DNA of 64,000 nt, taken from the NCBI GenBank assembly GCA_021234155.1, contig JAJEKV010000011.1, positions 5,349,132-5,413,131 on the forward strand, given 5' to 3'. Within the stretch, counting starts at the first letter, position 1. Each line of letters begins with the position of its first letter. Below are positions 49,575-60,094 of the stretch, piece after piece. Origin of the DNA: Isoetes taiwanensis. Taxonomy: Eukaryota; Streptophyta; Lycopodiopsida; Isoetales; Isoetaceae. The notes beneath the pieces are model-generated. The model ran no database searches. It was not told the origin of the DNA and worked only from the letters and a program-made list of their open reading frames with translations. The position numbers and the translations under genes were made by a program.

Positions 49575-50717
<1,143 letters not shown>

Positions 50718-51030
50718 GTTGGCCACATGCTGACTTAGAGATGACGAGAGAGAATACGAGAGATGGGAGATGACGAGAGAAGGGTGAGAGTGGGAAAAGT
50801 TAACTCTCATCTCGAGAGATGTTTTGCCCCTAACAGCCGTTAGGGGCGTTTCCATTATCCACTAACCAAACAACCTCCTAAAATTATGACGCCTGAATTT
50901 GATGACCGAAAAGTTTCCCGCATCGAAATTCCGGGGCGCCATTTTCCCCTGTTTCTTGGTCTTCAACACCGCGCAATTCCTTGAATTCCCCCCTAATTCT
51001 TCCATCAGCGCTATTGATTTTCGGTCTACA

Positions 51031-51155
51031 GGTATTTCTCAGGCCATTCGATCCTTGTAAATTCAAGTTAAATCAATCTTACATTGTTCTCTTGTCGAAT
51101 TCTAGTCCGGCTGGTATTGTTTCTTGTTTGATTAGTTTCTTTTCTATAGAAACAG
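51031..51155 (+). promoter_or_regulatory. probable 5'-UTR intron before the Myb/SANT-like gene
   Basis: CTACAG-GTATTTC at about 51031 looks like a splice donor, and TTCTATAGAAACAG at about 51155 like an acceptor placed directly before ATG. Inferred from sequence only. Confidence 0.4.
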
Positions 51156-52334
51156 ATGTCTAAGGCAACCAGATCTGCTCTGCCTTCAAGCAGCAAACCA
51201 TTTGTGCCTCCTCGAATTGAAAAAATGGCTCCTAGGAAGACGCGGAAGATGACAGGCCAAATTTCAATGAATGTGAGCTTGGAATCAAATTCCGAGCCTA
51301 TTGATATTGCTCCTCCACCAAAGGAGAAGAGATGCAAACGAGTTCTCAGCGAAATCCAAGCACCTCCCAGTAATGTGAGTGATTCTCATCAGCCCGATAA
51401 TTCAATGGCTATTGTTGTTCTTGACAAAGAAAATCCTAAACAAATAGACACAAAGAATAGGAAGGCTCCAGTTCAATGGACAGATCAGGGTGTTTCCACT
51501 TTCCTGAATCTACTAAATGAAATGAAACTGGTTACTAATGGGAGTCTGAATCTTTCTAATTCACAATGGAGAGAAATTCTTGTGAAATTGCAACCAATTG
51601 TAGATGGATTGGTGGAAGTCAGGCAATTGAAGAACAAATGGGATAAGCTGCAGGCAAAGTTCAAGGATGAGAAGGAGGCTTGTGCTCAAACTGGATCAGA
51701 ACCTTCAAGTTGGCAATGGTTTGACAGAATGGAAGAAGTCAAATATGGAGTGACTTCTGATAACCCCATTCCAGGTGCTGGTGATGATGGGGAATTTGGG
51801 AATGAAGCCTTTGAGGCTGCTGATTTGCACACTAATTTTTCTGACAGTTTCTATGAGACAGTTGGTTCTGATGCTGCTTTTGATGACCCTTTTGAGAGTA
51901 ATGAAGAGATTCCTAATGTCAATGTCAACATGGACAATACAGCTAGCCCAAGGGTTCATGAAATGCCAAGCAATCAAACTCCCACAGGAAACAACACAGA
52001 TTCCTCCTCCCCAAGATCTGCAGCATGCAATCAACCTGGAGTTTGTGGAAAACCAACAGGCAGAAAGAAGTCCAGATTGCAGATTGATGAAGATATTGCT
52101 GTTGGAATCTCACAAATGGCAAGCACCTTTGGAGATACAGAGGTGAAAAAACTGGATTTCATGAAGGAAGAATCTGCAAAGAAGATGGAATTGGTTAGAG
52201 AATTGGAGACAATTAGATCTGCCAATTCTTTGAAGATTGCTGAATCTATGGCAGCAATGACACAAAGCATATGTCAGATGACAAAGGACACACTTCTCGA
52301 AATTGCCAAATTGGCAGCAAAAAACAAAGAATAA
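51156..52334 (+). CDS. Myb/SANT-like Harbinger accessory protein
   Basis: An intact 392-codon frame. Residues ~104-205 (VQWTDQGVSTFLNLL, NSQWREILVKL, RQLKNKWDKLQAKFKD) have the tryptophan spacing of Myb/SANT-like DNA-binding domains found in the second gene of PIF/Harbinger elements. In that family this protein binds DNA, carries the transposase into the nucleus and helps recruit it to the ends. An acidic middle part (EAFEAADLHTNFSD) follows. Residues ~300-392 form a charged coiled-coil-like C-terminus ending AAKNKE. The start is supported by an acceptor-like site just upstream and a basic N-terminus. It is encoded on the opposite strand to the transposase, as a convergent pair. A broken copy lies at 43262-46505. 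Confidence 0.82.
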   Translation: MSKATRSALPSSSKPFVPPRIEKMAPRKTRKMTGQISMNVSLESNSEPIDIAPPPKEKRCKRVLSEIQAPPSNVSDSHQPDNSMAIVVLDKENPKQIDTKNRKAPVQWTDQGVSTFLNLLNEMKLVTNGSLNLSNSQWREILVKLQPIVDGLVEVRQLKNKWDKLQAKFKDEKEACAQTGSEPSSWQWFDRMEEVKYGVTSDNPIPGAGDDGEFGNEAFEAADLHTNFSDSFYETVGSDAAFDDPFESNEEIPNVNVNMDNTASPRVHEMPSNQTPTGNNTDSSSPRSAACNQPGVCGKPTGRKKSRLQIDEDIAVGISQMASTFGDTEVKKLDFMKEESAKKMELVRELETIRSANSLKIAESMAAMTQSICQMTKDTLLEIAKLAAKNKE

Positions 52335-52536
52335 AGGTATGTTCACTTTCATACATTCTGTTATACTTCACTTTCTGTTTCTTTTCGAACTGTCTCAAAT
52401 TGGTTAACTGTCTTATTATTCAATGATTGGTACGTTCATGTAGGCATGTAGATTTCGTAGCATAGAGCATTAAATGGCAGTCTTATCAAGTTCCCCAATT
52501 TAAAGATCCCCTCCACCTTCAAGAATTCACGCTCCT

Positions 52537-53100
52537 ATGGCGCCCAAACGACCACGCTCTCCTTCCTCTTCCAGTTCTTCTTCATCTTCTTCCGAGTACT
52601 CAAGGGAGGAGTACTCTGGCCCTGTCGATTCATCCGAAGTCTCCCACGAGACTTCGGATGAATCGACCTATTACTCCGATCACGACTCTTGGCCAGAAAC
52701 CTCTGTTGAGGCGGAAACCTCTGTTCAAGAATCTTCTTCTACATCTTTGTTTTCTGCCCCTTCTTCTCCCATGCCAGATCCCCCTCAACAATCCTTTTCG
52801 TCCCCTCCTCTTCCATCCTTTCATGCAGATGAAGTTCAGGACTCCTCACCAGCGGCAGAACCCGAAGTCGAGGATGTAGAAGTCGTGCCTCACAATATCA
52901 TTCACTGTTCTGTATCACAGCGAGCAGTGATGAAGTTTTTCGACATGGGTGTGCTTATTGAACCCGAGGTGTTGTCATGGGCTGAGGGAGCTCCTCTAAA
53001 ACAGAAAGCTCATGTGGAGACCGTTTACATCCAACATGCAGGGAAGTGGACTTTACACGAAGTGAAGACTATCAGCCAGCCATGTGAAGTGTGCTCTTGA
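52537..53100 (+). CDS. unrecognised Harbinger-associated protein (third gene)
   Basis: An intact 187-codon frame beginning MAPKRPRSPSSSSSSSSSSE. The N-terminal ~110 residues are Ser/Pro/Glu-rich and likely disordered. The C-terminal ~75 residues look folded (DMGVLIEPEVLSWAEGAPLK, then HVETVYIQHAGKWTLHEVKT). I do not recognise the domain. It follows the Myb-like gene on the same strand after ~200 bp and could be a downstream exon of that transcript or a separate gene. The C-terminal domain is conserved in copy a at ~60 percent while the N-terminus is not, suggesting that the domain is the constrained part. Role in transposition is inference from position only. Confidence 0.65.
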   Translation: MAPKRPRSPSSSSSSSSSSEYSREEYSGPVDSSEVSHETSDESTYYSDHDSWPETSVEAETSVQESSSTSLFSAPSSPMPDPPQQSFSSPPLPSFHADEVQDSSPAAEPEVEDVEVVPHNIIHCSVSQRAVMKFFDMGVLIEPEVLSWAEGAPLKQKAHVETVYIQHAGKWTLHEVKTISQPCEVCS

Positions 53101-53661
53101 GGAATAGCAGATCTCCTTGCCTCTGGATTTTTTTTTTTGTTTGTTTTGTTTTGAATTCCCTGTTGTGTCTTTTGTAAAGCCAAAAATTTTTTGCATGTAC
53201 AATGTCCTGTTATTCCCCTTCAGCTATCAGCTATCAGCTATCTCCTGTTATCTCAATGATGTAAAATGCTGCAATGCATTTAAGAAATACAAAATGGTTT
53301 TACTTTCGTAAAATGTGTCATTTTGTTGTCTCGGCTGTTTATGTCTTTGATATTCACTTTGTGCTTTTGGTTGTTACTGCAGAGGAAATTCTGATGAGCA
53401 CTACATACGTATCTGGTTTTACTTTTTAGTTGGTTTTACCTCAGAAATTTCAAGTTGTAAGAGACAGGCCAAATTATGTGGCCAAATTTTTTTGTATTGC
53501 AGTTTCACATTGAATAAAATCTGTGTTGCAACATTCAATTATTCTAGCAGAATCTTGAATTTATTGTTCATGGCTTAATACCTGTCCAGGAACATGTAAT
53601 CAATAAGCTTTGCAGAAAGAACGAATTTTCAGAAAAAAGTAGTTGACAGAACCATCAACTT
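53101..53661. other. intergenic part of Harbinger copy b
   Basis: AT-rich sequence between convergent genes, with a short triple repeat (CAGCTATCAGCTATCAGCTATC near 53221). Probably the 3' UTRs of both genes. Confidence 0.5.
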
Positions 53662-55023
53662 TTACAACAGCACATGCCCATCCAAATTTTCAAACAACAC
53701 ATGCCTCATCTGATCTCCTTGTTTCTTTAAACTTCTGTTCATAGCTTCAGTCTCATAGTAATAAACTGGATCAGGCTCTTCTTCCAAAGGCAGCATACCC
53801 CATCCCCTGTCTTCCATAATACAAAAATTCCAAAGCACACAAGCAGCATGTATTATTTTGGAAGCCTTGCCAACATGCACTGGTAGATGTTTTAGAATTC
53901 TAAATTTCTCCTTAACTATCCCGAACCCATTTTCTACACAAACCCTACCCCTGCAAATCCGTTTATTAAACCTGCCATAAGGTCCATGATTCTGTGGAAA
54001 GACCTTCAAGAGGAAGGGCCCGCAAAGATAGGCGTAATCACCAAGCAAAAGTGGAGGAATGTTAACCTGGATTTGGTCTTCAGTGGGTTGACCTTTCTTC
54101 AATTTTCTGCCACTCAAGGTTACAACTGGTTGGTTCAATATTAGTTTGGATGCAATTTTGCTATATATGGAACTCTTCTTGAACTGATTTGAGTCATGGA
54201 CTGATCCAGTTCTAGTCACACATACATTTATGAAAAGCCTGCTGTGTGTGACAATACCCTGCAGCAGACATGAATGCCTTTTGTGTCGACTGTAGTAGTC
54301 ATCACCTTTGTCACTCTTCTTGGGTTTCCTCCATAGAAAAATATGGGATCCATCAACAGCACCATACACATTTGGCAATCCTGTTGCATCATGAAATTCT
54401 TTTATACATTGAGTCAGTCTGGCTCCAGAAGGCATGGCTACAAACCTTTTGTAAAGCATTGTCTTGGAGGCCAACACTAGTGTGATTTTTTTAGTATATT
54501 TCTGCACTGTAGCTTTTCCAACATAGAATCTCTGACCCACATGCAAAGGCATATCACCGTGTGCCAGAAAGTAAAGAACCATGGCTCTGACTTTTTCACG
54601 GGATCAACTGGCGCCCTAACCTTAACCCCTGGCCTAATCAAATAGGGGACAACGAGCCCGACAAGTTTCTCAAAGCTGGCCCTCTTCATTCTGTAAAATT
54701 GATGCCACATATCATCTTCAAAAGAAGCTATACAATTCCATGCGTGATTATCTATATTATCCCATTGGGTCATTTGCCTTGGAGCAATCCAAAATCTTCT
54801 AGGTGGCCTTCTAACCCCAAGATGATCCGGCTAACATCAAAGATGAGGCAAAGCCCAGGAAGAACATACTATCATTTTCGGCAAGGCATCGTCATCGAAG
54901 CGTATTCATTGGGTCTTCGAGCTCGTTTAGTTCCGAAAGTCGCAAACGTAACCTTTGGAATGCGATTCCGATTGTCAGAGCACGCAATAGCATGGCAATC
55001 ATTCCAAGAATCAGTGGATCCAT
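53662..55023 (-). pseudogene. PIF/Harbinger DDE transposase, two frame breaks
   Basis: The 306-residue main frame (54582-53662) carries the full triad of the DDE_4-type Harbinger nuclease: Asp in YGAVDGSHIFLW (residue 77 of this frame), Asp in LLLGDYAYL (residue 182) and Glu in RGRVCVENGFGIVKEKFRIL (residue 218). Upstream, 54773-54590 gives MTQWDNIDNHAWNCIASF and FEKLVGLVVPYL (helix-turn-helix-like part), and an N-terminal piece starts at the ATG at 55023 (MDPLILGMIAMLLRAL). One extra base near 54603 and one near 54900 separate the pieces. The second lies in a stretch where copy b reads CGG/CCG and copy a reads CAG/CAA. These could be sequencing errors, so the gene may be intact in reality. 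The enzyme would excise and reinsert the element at 3-bp sites. Confidence 0.88.
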
Positions 55024-55354
55024 GATAGAACGGCCGGGAAATGGAACCCTGCACAAAGAACACAGCAAAAGAATTATCCCACAAAGCTTACCTACCAGCA
55101 GGAACAGGGGAAGAAATATCCCATATTTTGGAGGCCGATTCAAAATTGGAGGGGAATTATCCCACAAAAACTTGACCTACCGGAATGATTCGATGGAGTA
55201 GTTCTCCGGCGGGAAACCAAAATTTGAGGCCTAACGGCCGCTGTTAGAGCTCGAGAGATGGCCTTCTCTCCTCTCCTCCCAAAAAAATACGTATAATTCT
55301 GGGAGGAGTCGTATGCGACGAGAGACGGGTATTTTGGCGAGCATGTGGCCAACC

Positions 55355-55356
<2 letters not shown>
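55024..55356. other. right end of Harbinger copy b
   Basis: Non-coding terminal region, including CTAACGGCCGCTGTTAG (palindromic core, about 55231-55247), which is echoed at the left end by CCTAACAGCCGTTAGG (about 50829-50844), and the terminal inverted repeat at 55341-55353. Confidence 0.6.

Positions 55357-55451
<95 letters not shown>
55357..55451. repeat. (GA)n tract right of Harbinger b
   Basis: Pure 95-bp tract. It abuts the 67-bp insert at 55452. Confidence 0.97.
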
Positions 55452-55453
<2 letters not shown>

Positions 55454-55515
55454 TATTTTTTACGTTGTAGCACAAGCCAGCATCCTTTAGGACATACGAT
55501 GCTCCCTCTTCAAGG

Positions 55516-55518
<3 letters not shown>
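55452..55518 (-). mobile_element. 67-bp mini-insert inside the GA tract
   Basis: Read on the minus strand it contains AGCATC...GGATGCT, a possible hairpin, then CAACGTAAAAAATACAT running straight into (CT)n. This is the same hairpin, ACGTAA, A/T-rich, CT order as the LINE 3' ends. It is flanked by GA on both sides. Probably an extremely 5'-truncated copy of a related retroelement. Confidence 0.6.

Positions 55519-55551
<33 letters not shown>
55519..55551. repeat. (GA)n tract at LINE3 3' end
   Basis: Pure 33-bp tract between the mini-insert and the LINE3 tail. Confidence 0.97.
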
Positions 55552-55554
<3 letters not shown>

Positions 55555-55627
55555 GAAGTGAAGTGAAGTGTTTATTACGTCTTGTCGAGGCCTAACAGGC
55601 CTATAAGACGACAAAAAGCAACATACA
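55552..55627 (-). other. LINE3 3' UTR with hairpin and (ACTTC)n tail
   Basis: Sense order: stop codon, then GTCGTCTTATAGGCCTGTTA, GGCCTCGACAAGACGTAATA, then an (ACTTC)n tail. GTCTT pairs with AAGAC as the outer stem. The tail differs from LINE1, 2 and 4 (ATTTC) by T to C in every unit, so the tail unit is set as a block, as expected if it is copied during insertion. Confidence 0.75.
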
Positions 55628-58600
55628 TCATAAATTTCCATCGTCATCATCGATGGATGTACTACTCTCACTCTCTGAGTGTGAATCACTAGAGTAACTG
55701 CTATCAGATCTCACTCTCCTGGTATAACTTTCTCTATGCTCAAGTACATCAGATATAAAATTACCTATTTTCTTACTCGGGAGCACAAACAGATCTAGCA
55801 ATGATACCGCACATATGTCATATCTACGCCTGATATCCTCGTAAGATGGACAACAGAGCAGAGTGTGGTACTCATCCTCTATGTGATCTCCAGCACACAT
55901 TTCACATATACGCTCTGATCTAGGTACCCCATGCCATCTTCCTGTCTCTACCTTCAGATAATGTGAGCTGAGCCTCATACGTGCCATCACGTGCCAGAAA
56001 TGCAACGATACCCCATTAGATAAATATCTGGCTCCTGTAAGTTGTGGATTTAGAGATGTGCGATAAAAAGCCATCTTAGTCTCGGGTGCCCTCCACAGTT
56101 TTCCATGCATGCGACCTATTACCAGCTTACAGACATCTTCTTTACTGCCCAATAAATCTTCCACTTTAAGATTCCATTTTCTCAGCCACACTTCTGCATC
56201 ATGGTACCATCCCTTCTCCTTACTGGCTCGCATAGCAACATGCGGTAATCGGTCCTCTCCCCCACGGTGGACCTTAGCAATGTACACTGCAAAGTGCAAT
56301 ATCGCTTCGCATTCTAGCGGAAGCAAGCCTCCTTCTGCTAACATCATAGGATAGGGCGTTTGTAACTTGACCCCTAGTTCGGAATGTAGGAATCTTTTTT
56401 GCAGCTTCTCAACTAAGAGCCACAGATTATTATTTTGTATCTTGGGAGCCCACACCTCACATCCATAGAGTACAACGGTTTGGACCAAAGTCTTAAAAGT
56501 GTCTTCTTCATGTCCCAATCCCACAAGTGATTCTTCTTACATAGCTTTTGGTAAAACATAAGGCTTTAAGCCCATTACTGTACCTTTGCTCAATGCACAT
56601 GTTCCATCTATAGCTGCTTTCAAATATAACCCCTAAATATTTGAAGGAAGTTACTGTCTCCAACTGGTGTCCCTTATAATAGAAAACATGTTTTGCACGG
56701 GTGCCAACCACCATCACCTTAGTTTTAGATATGTTCACCTCCAAACCTGTTCTATCACAAAATGCGCTCAAAATTTCAAGATGAGTGTCCAACCCCTGTT
56801 TAGTCCTAGCTATTAAGACCACATCATCCGCATATAACAGGAGGGAGATCACATGCTCAGCCAAAGGAGCTCCTGGGCCACCATTATACACAATCCAATC
56901 CTCTAATTCGTCTATAAAAAGACCAAATAGAGTAGGGGAAAGAGGGCACCCCTGCTTTACTCCAATGTTACTGTGTACCTGATCTTTGCAGATATCATTC
57001 CATGGCCGAGATAGCTCTACTAGGACTTTATCATACAAACATCGTACTGCTGGCCTCAATTCCATTGGGACATTTAAGGCATCCATTCTCGCCCATAGTT
57101 TATCACGCGGCACCGTGTCAAATGCCTTAGTATAATCCACAAATGCCAAGAATAGTGGTTTCTTCTTTCCTTTCACATTTTCTACAATGGCACGTAGAGT
57201 CACCATCTGGTCCTTGGTAGAATGATGTGGCCTGAAACCTGTTTGCCCCTTGGCTCTCACTTTATTCTCCTCTGCCCAAGAACTCAATTTCCCCTCAACA
57301 ACAGTAGCAAATAGTTTTGCCCACAGGTTACTTACCATAATTGTTCGGTAGTTATTCACATCCGAATTGTTCCCACCTTTGGGTACTGGCACCACTCTAT
57401 TGCATTGCCATGCCATTCAGTAGGAAATCCCTGCAGTAGCACTTTATTGAACATGTGAGTAATATACTCTACAATGGAATCCCCGGCCCACTTTACTAGT
57501 TCATCCACTAAGCCCATACTGTCTGCTGCCTTACCATTAGATAGGCGCCTAATACCATCACAGATGTCCTCCACAGAAAAGCTGCCCATACTGCCATTTT
57601 GCAAGGAGGAAAGCTCATGTATTCCTGGTTTATGGTACAACATACGCACATGATTAATCAACACATCACATGGCAAACTAAATTCCTGTTTTTTCTGCAT
57701 TTTCATCTTATTCCAAAAGCTCTTTGGATGCGTTATCCATTCCCTGAGAAGTCTCTCCTGCCTAGCTTTCACATAACCTCTCTTTTTTCTCCTGACCATC
57801 CTTCTATACTCTAGCAGCATTTGTTTTTTATCACATTCTAGTGCCTCAACAAATTTTTGGCGTGCTTGCTTGCAATCCATATCAAACCAGGAATTACACG
57901 GTAACCCCTTTGCTGCCCTGTTTGAGCGGAAACACAACTGAGCTGTTTGCAACAATACTTTGGTAATACAGTCATTCATATCAGAGACATCATCATGATC
58001 TTGCAGAGTTATTTTCTCCATCATTAACCTAAACTACTCTTGTTTTCGGCTGTCTACCCGGTATCCAAGTGATGCAGACAATTCCAAAGGCCTTTCTGTA
58101 ACTGTCTTCTTTGTTGTAATAGAAAATAGCAGCGGGTTGCGATCTGATTCTGCTCTGCCTTCACCTATTGTGAAACCGCGTATACTTTTAATAGCACTTT
58201 CATTCCCAATCAGATAGTCTACCACACTTTTTTCCTTGCATGTCAATACATTTGAACCAGGGAATCTATTTAATCCATTACAAATGCGAAAATCAAAACT
58301 AGTGCATAATGCAAGCAGTTGCTTACCCATAGAGGTCATCCGTGCAGTATCTTTGGAAGATCGGCTCCATCCCAATTCCTCCATTTCTTTTTCATCCAGC
58401 TCATTAAACCACAATGTCTCACCTTCATTCCCTATTATCTGAGCCTGAGCATTTGCAGTTCTAGCATTAAAGTCGCCTACTAGTAGGACATCACCAAGAG
58501 AGAGGTAATGCACTATATCTTGCTCAATGTGATAGAATGGGTCATTACTGTCTAAATCAGCCCTCTTATACGCCTTCTTATCCATGGGAGCAAAATAGCA

Positions 58601-58937
58601 AACGGCAATATGCATTTTAACATCACCTCTTTGCATTTCCAACCAGATATACTGGTTATGCGGATCTGTTTTTAGTTCCTTCAGCATTGAGATATACTCA
58701 TTTCTGACATAGCACGCAATCCCCCCATTCCCCTTAGGCCCATTTCCAAATCGAGCATTCCATAGTGAAGAGAATAATTGAAAAACCATTCAAGTCCGGC
58801 AAGCCACATTCCTCATGTTCATGTGTTTCCAGAAAACAAATTGCATCTAAATCATCTAAAATTGGAGTCATACCTTGAGCTTTGGCATCGTTCAGCTTGT
58901 TTATGTTCCATACTCCAAACCTGAAGGCCTCGAGTCC
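55628..58937 (-). pseudogene. LINE3 ORF2: endonuclease, reverse transcriptase, Cys/His motif
   Basis: The frame continues without an ATG from the ORF1 stop: FGVWNINKLNDAKAQG and CFLETHEH (endonuclease start, catalytic Asn and Glu), a one-base break near 58756, then GGIACYVRN, VCYFAP, LVGDFNART, SVVDYLI and ESDRNPL. The family's catalytic His is Arg here. A TAG at 58032-58034 is an in-frame nonsense. RT follows with a break near 57405: FVDYTKAFDTVPRDKLW, GVKQGCPLSPTLFG and LLLYADDVVLIA (active site, about 56830). After compensating shifts near 56520 come LVQTVVLYGCEVWAP and CEMCAGDHIEDEYHTLLCC, and a Ser/Asp-rich tail ends at 55628. RT and endonuclease would carry out target-primed integration. 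Four or more lesions make this copy inactive as read. Confidence 0.92.
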
Positions 58938-59900
58938 CTATTGATCGATGACCACCTTCCCCTTTCTCCAGTAAACCTTTTTGTTCTGATCTTTCGCTTC
59001 TTTGAATTTTCTTAGCTCTTCTTTTCTGGCTAAGAACTGCTCCTTAGTTAAATCCTCATTAATCCATATGTTTTGATCCTTAAGGATAGTCTTTTTCTTC
59101 AGCACGTTCATTCTGTCCTCCTTCTCACGAAACTTGATCACTATATGTCTGTTCCAACCTGCTTTCTTACCAACTCTGAAAGCATCTACTATCCCTGGCA
59201 TATCAATTTGCATCTTATCTCTGATAAGATTATCTACTAGCAGCTTCACATTCTCGTTATCTTCCTCTGGCAGGCCAACCAATCTAAGATTTAATGCTCT
59301 ATTTCTTCTATCCTGTGCTTCCATGAAATCTGAAAGTTTCTGCTGTAACTCTGTAATTGCAGAGTTCTCCTCTCCAACATCAGCCCCATTCTCTCTTATT
59401 TCCATAGTGGATTGCTCCCTGATATTACCTTTTAACATATCCAACTCATCCCTTATTTTTTGCATTGAGTGAGCATTTTCCTGTTTCAGCTTCTCCATCT
59501 CCCTTTGGAAATCTCCTGCCAACGAATTCTTCACCTCTCTGATCATTTCTTGCATGACATTTCCCATGAATTCACTCAGAAACTCCTTCTTGAAATCGTT
59601 CAACATTGTTTTCATGCTTTGGGTCATCAAACCTAGTATTTCCGGTGCAGATATTCCAGAATCCCTGTGTGCAGATGCCGTAGATGAGGAGCTGCTGGAG
59701 TCATGATCAGAGCCATTCTCAGACTCCGTTCCTTCCTCTACTGCCGAAATTGCTACAGTAGCCTTTTCGATGCCTTTTCCTTTTTCTGGTTTTTTGGAAG
59801 AGCCAGATTTAGGCTTAGGATTTGCCCTGTCTGCAGAAACGACATCCCCCTTGGATGTGCTAGTCTTTGTTTTCTGTGCCGTAGTAGCCGTCTGCGCCAT
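58938..59900 (-). CDS. LINE3 ORF1 RNA-binding protein
   Basis: An intact 320-codon frame starting MAQTATTAQKTKTS. Residues 1-80 are Lys/Ser-rich and disordered. Residues ~85-200 show coiled-coil spacing (EILGLMTQSMKTMLNDF, ITELQQKLSDF). Residues ~203-270 resemble the L1 ORF1p RRM (ALNLRLVGLPEEDNENV, RHIVIKFREKEDRMNVLKKK). Residues ~271-320 resemble its C-terminal domain (NIWINEDLTKEQFLARKEEL, KVYWRKGKVVID). The architecture indicates an L1-like trimeric RNA chaperone that coats the LINE transcript. The stop is UAG and the same frame continues into ORF2 with no gap. The start is eight bases from the GA tract. Confidence 0.9.
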   Translation of the reverse strand: MAQTATTAQKTKTSTSKGDVVSADRANPKPKSGSSKKPEKGKGIEKATVAISAVEEGTESENGSDHDSSSSSSTASAHRDSGISAPEILGLMTQSMKTMLNDFKKEFLSEFMGNVMQEMIREVKNSLAGDFQREMEKLKQENAHSMQKIRDELDMLKGNIREQSTMEIRENGADVGEENSAITELQQKLSDFMEAQDRRNRALNLRLVGLPEEDNENVKLLVDNLIRDKMQIDMPGIVDAFRVGKKAGWNRHIVIKFREKEDRMNVLKKKTILKDQNIWINEDLTKEQFLARKEELRKFKEAKDQNKKVYWRKGKVVIDQ

Positions 59901-59903
59901 TGG

Positions 59904-60030
<127 letters not shown>

Positions 60031-60094
60031 AATGAAATGAAATGAAATGTATTACGTCTATAGGAGGCCTCTCAGGCCTATCAGACGACAAGCG

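Larger units (their letters stand above)
50718..55353. mobile_element. PIF/Harbinger-type DNA transposon, copy b
   Basis: GTTGGCCACATGC at 50718-50730 has its exact reverse complement at 55341-55353, bracketing a Myb/SANT-like gene, a third gene and a convergent DDE transposase. It is about 4.64 kb. No clean 3-bp target duplication is visible (TGC on the left, CTA on the right), so the exact ends are uncertain. Both flanks are GA tracts. Homology with copy a extends to the same right end. Confidence 0.72.

Noticed and set aside
55231-55247. CTAACGGCCGCTGTTAG palindrome as the true Harbinger terminus with TTA target duplication
   Set aside because: The sequence inside the two palindromes does not match as inverted repeats, and homology between copies a and b runs past this point to GCATGTGGCC.
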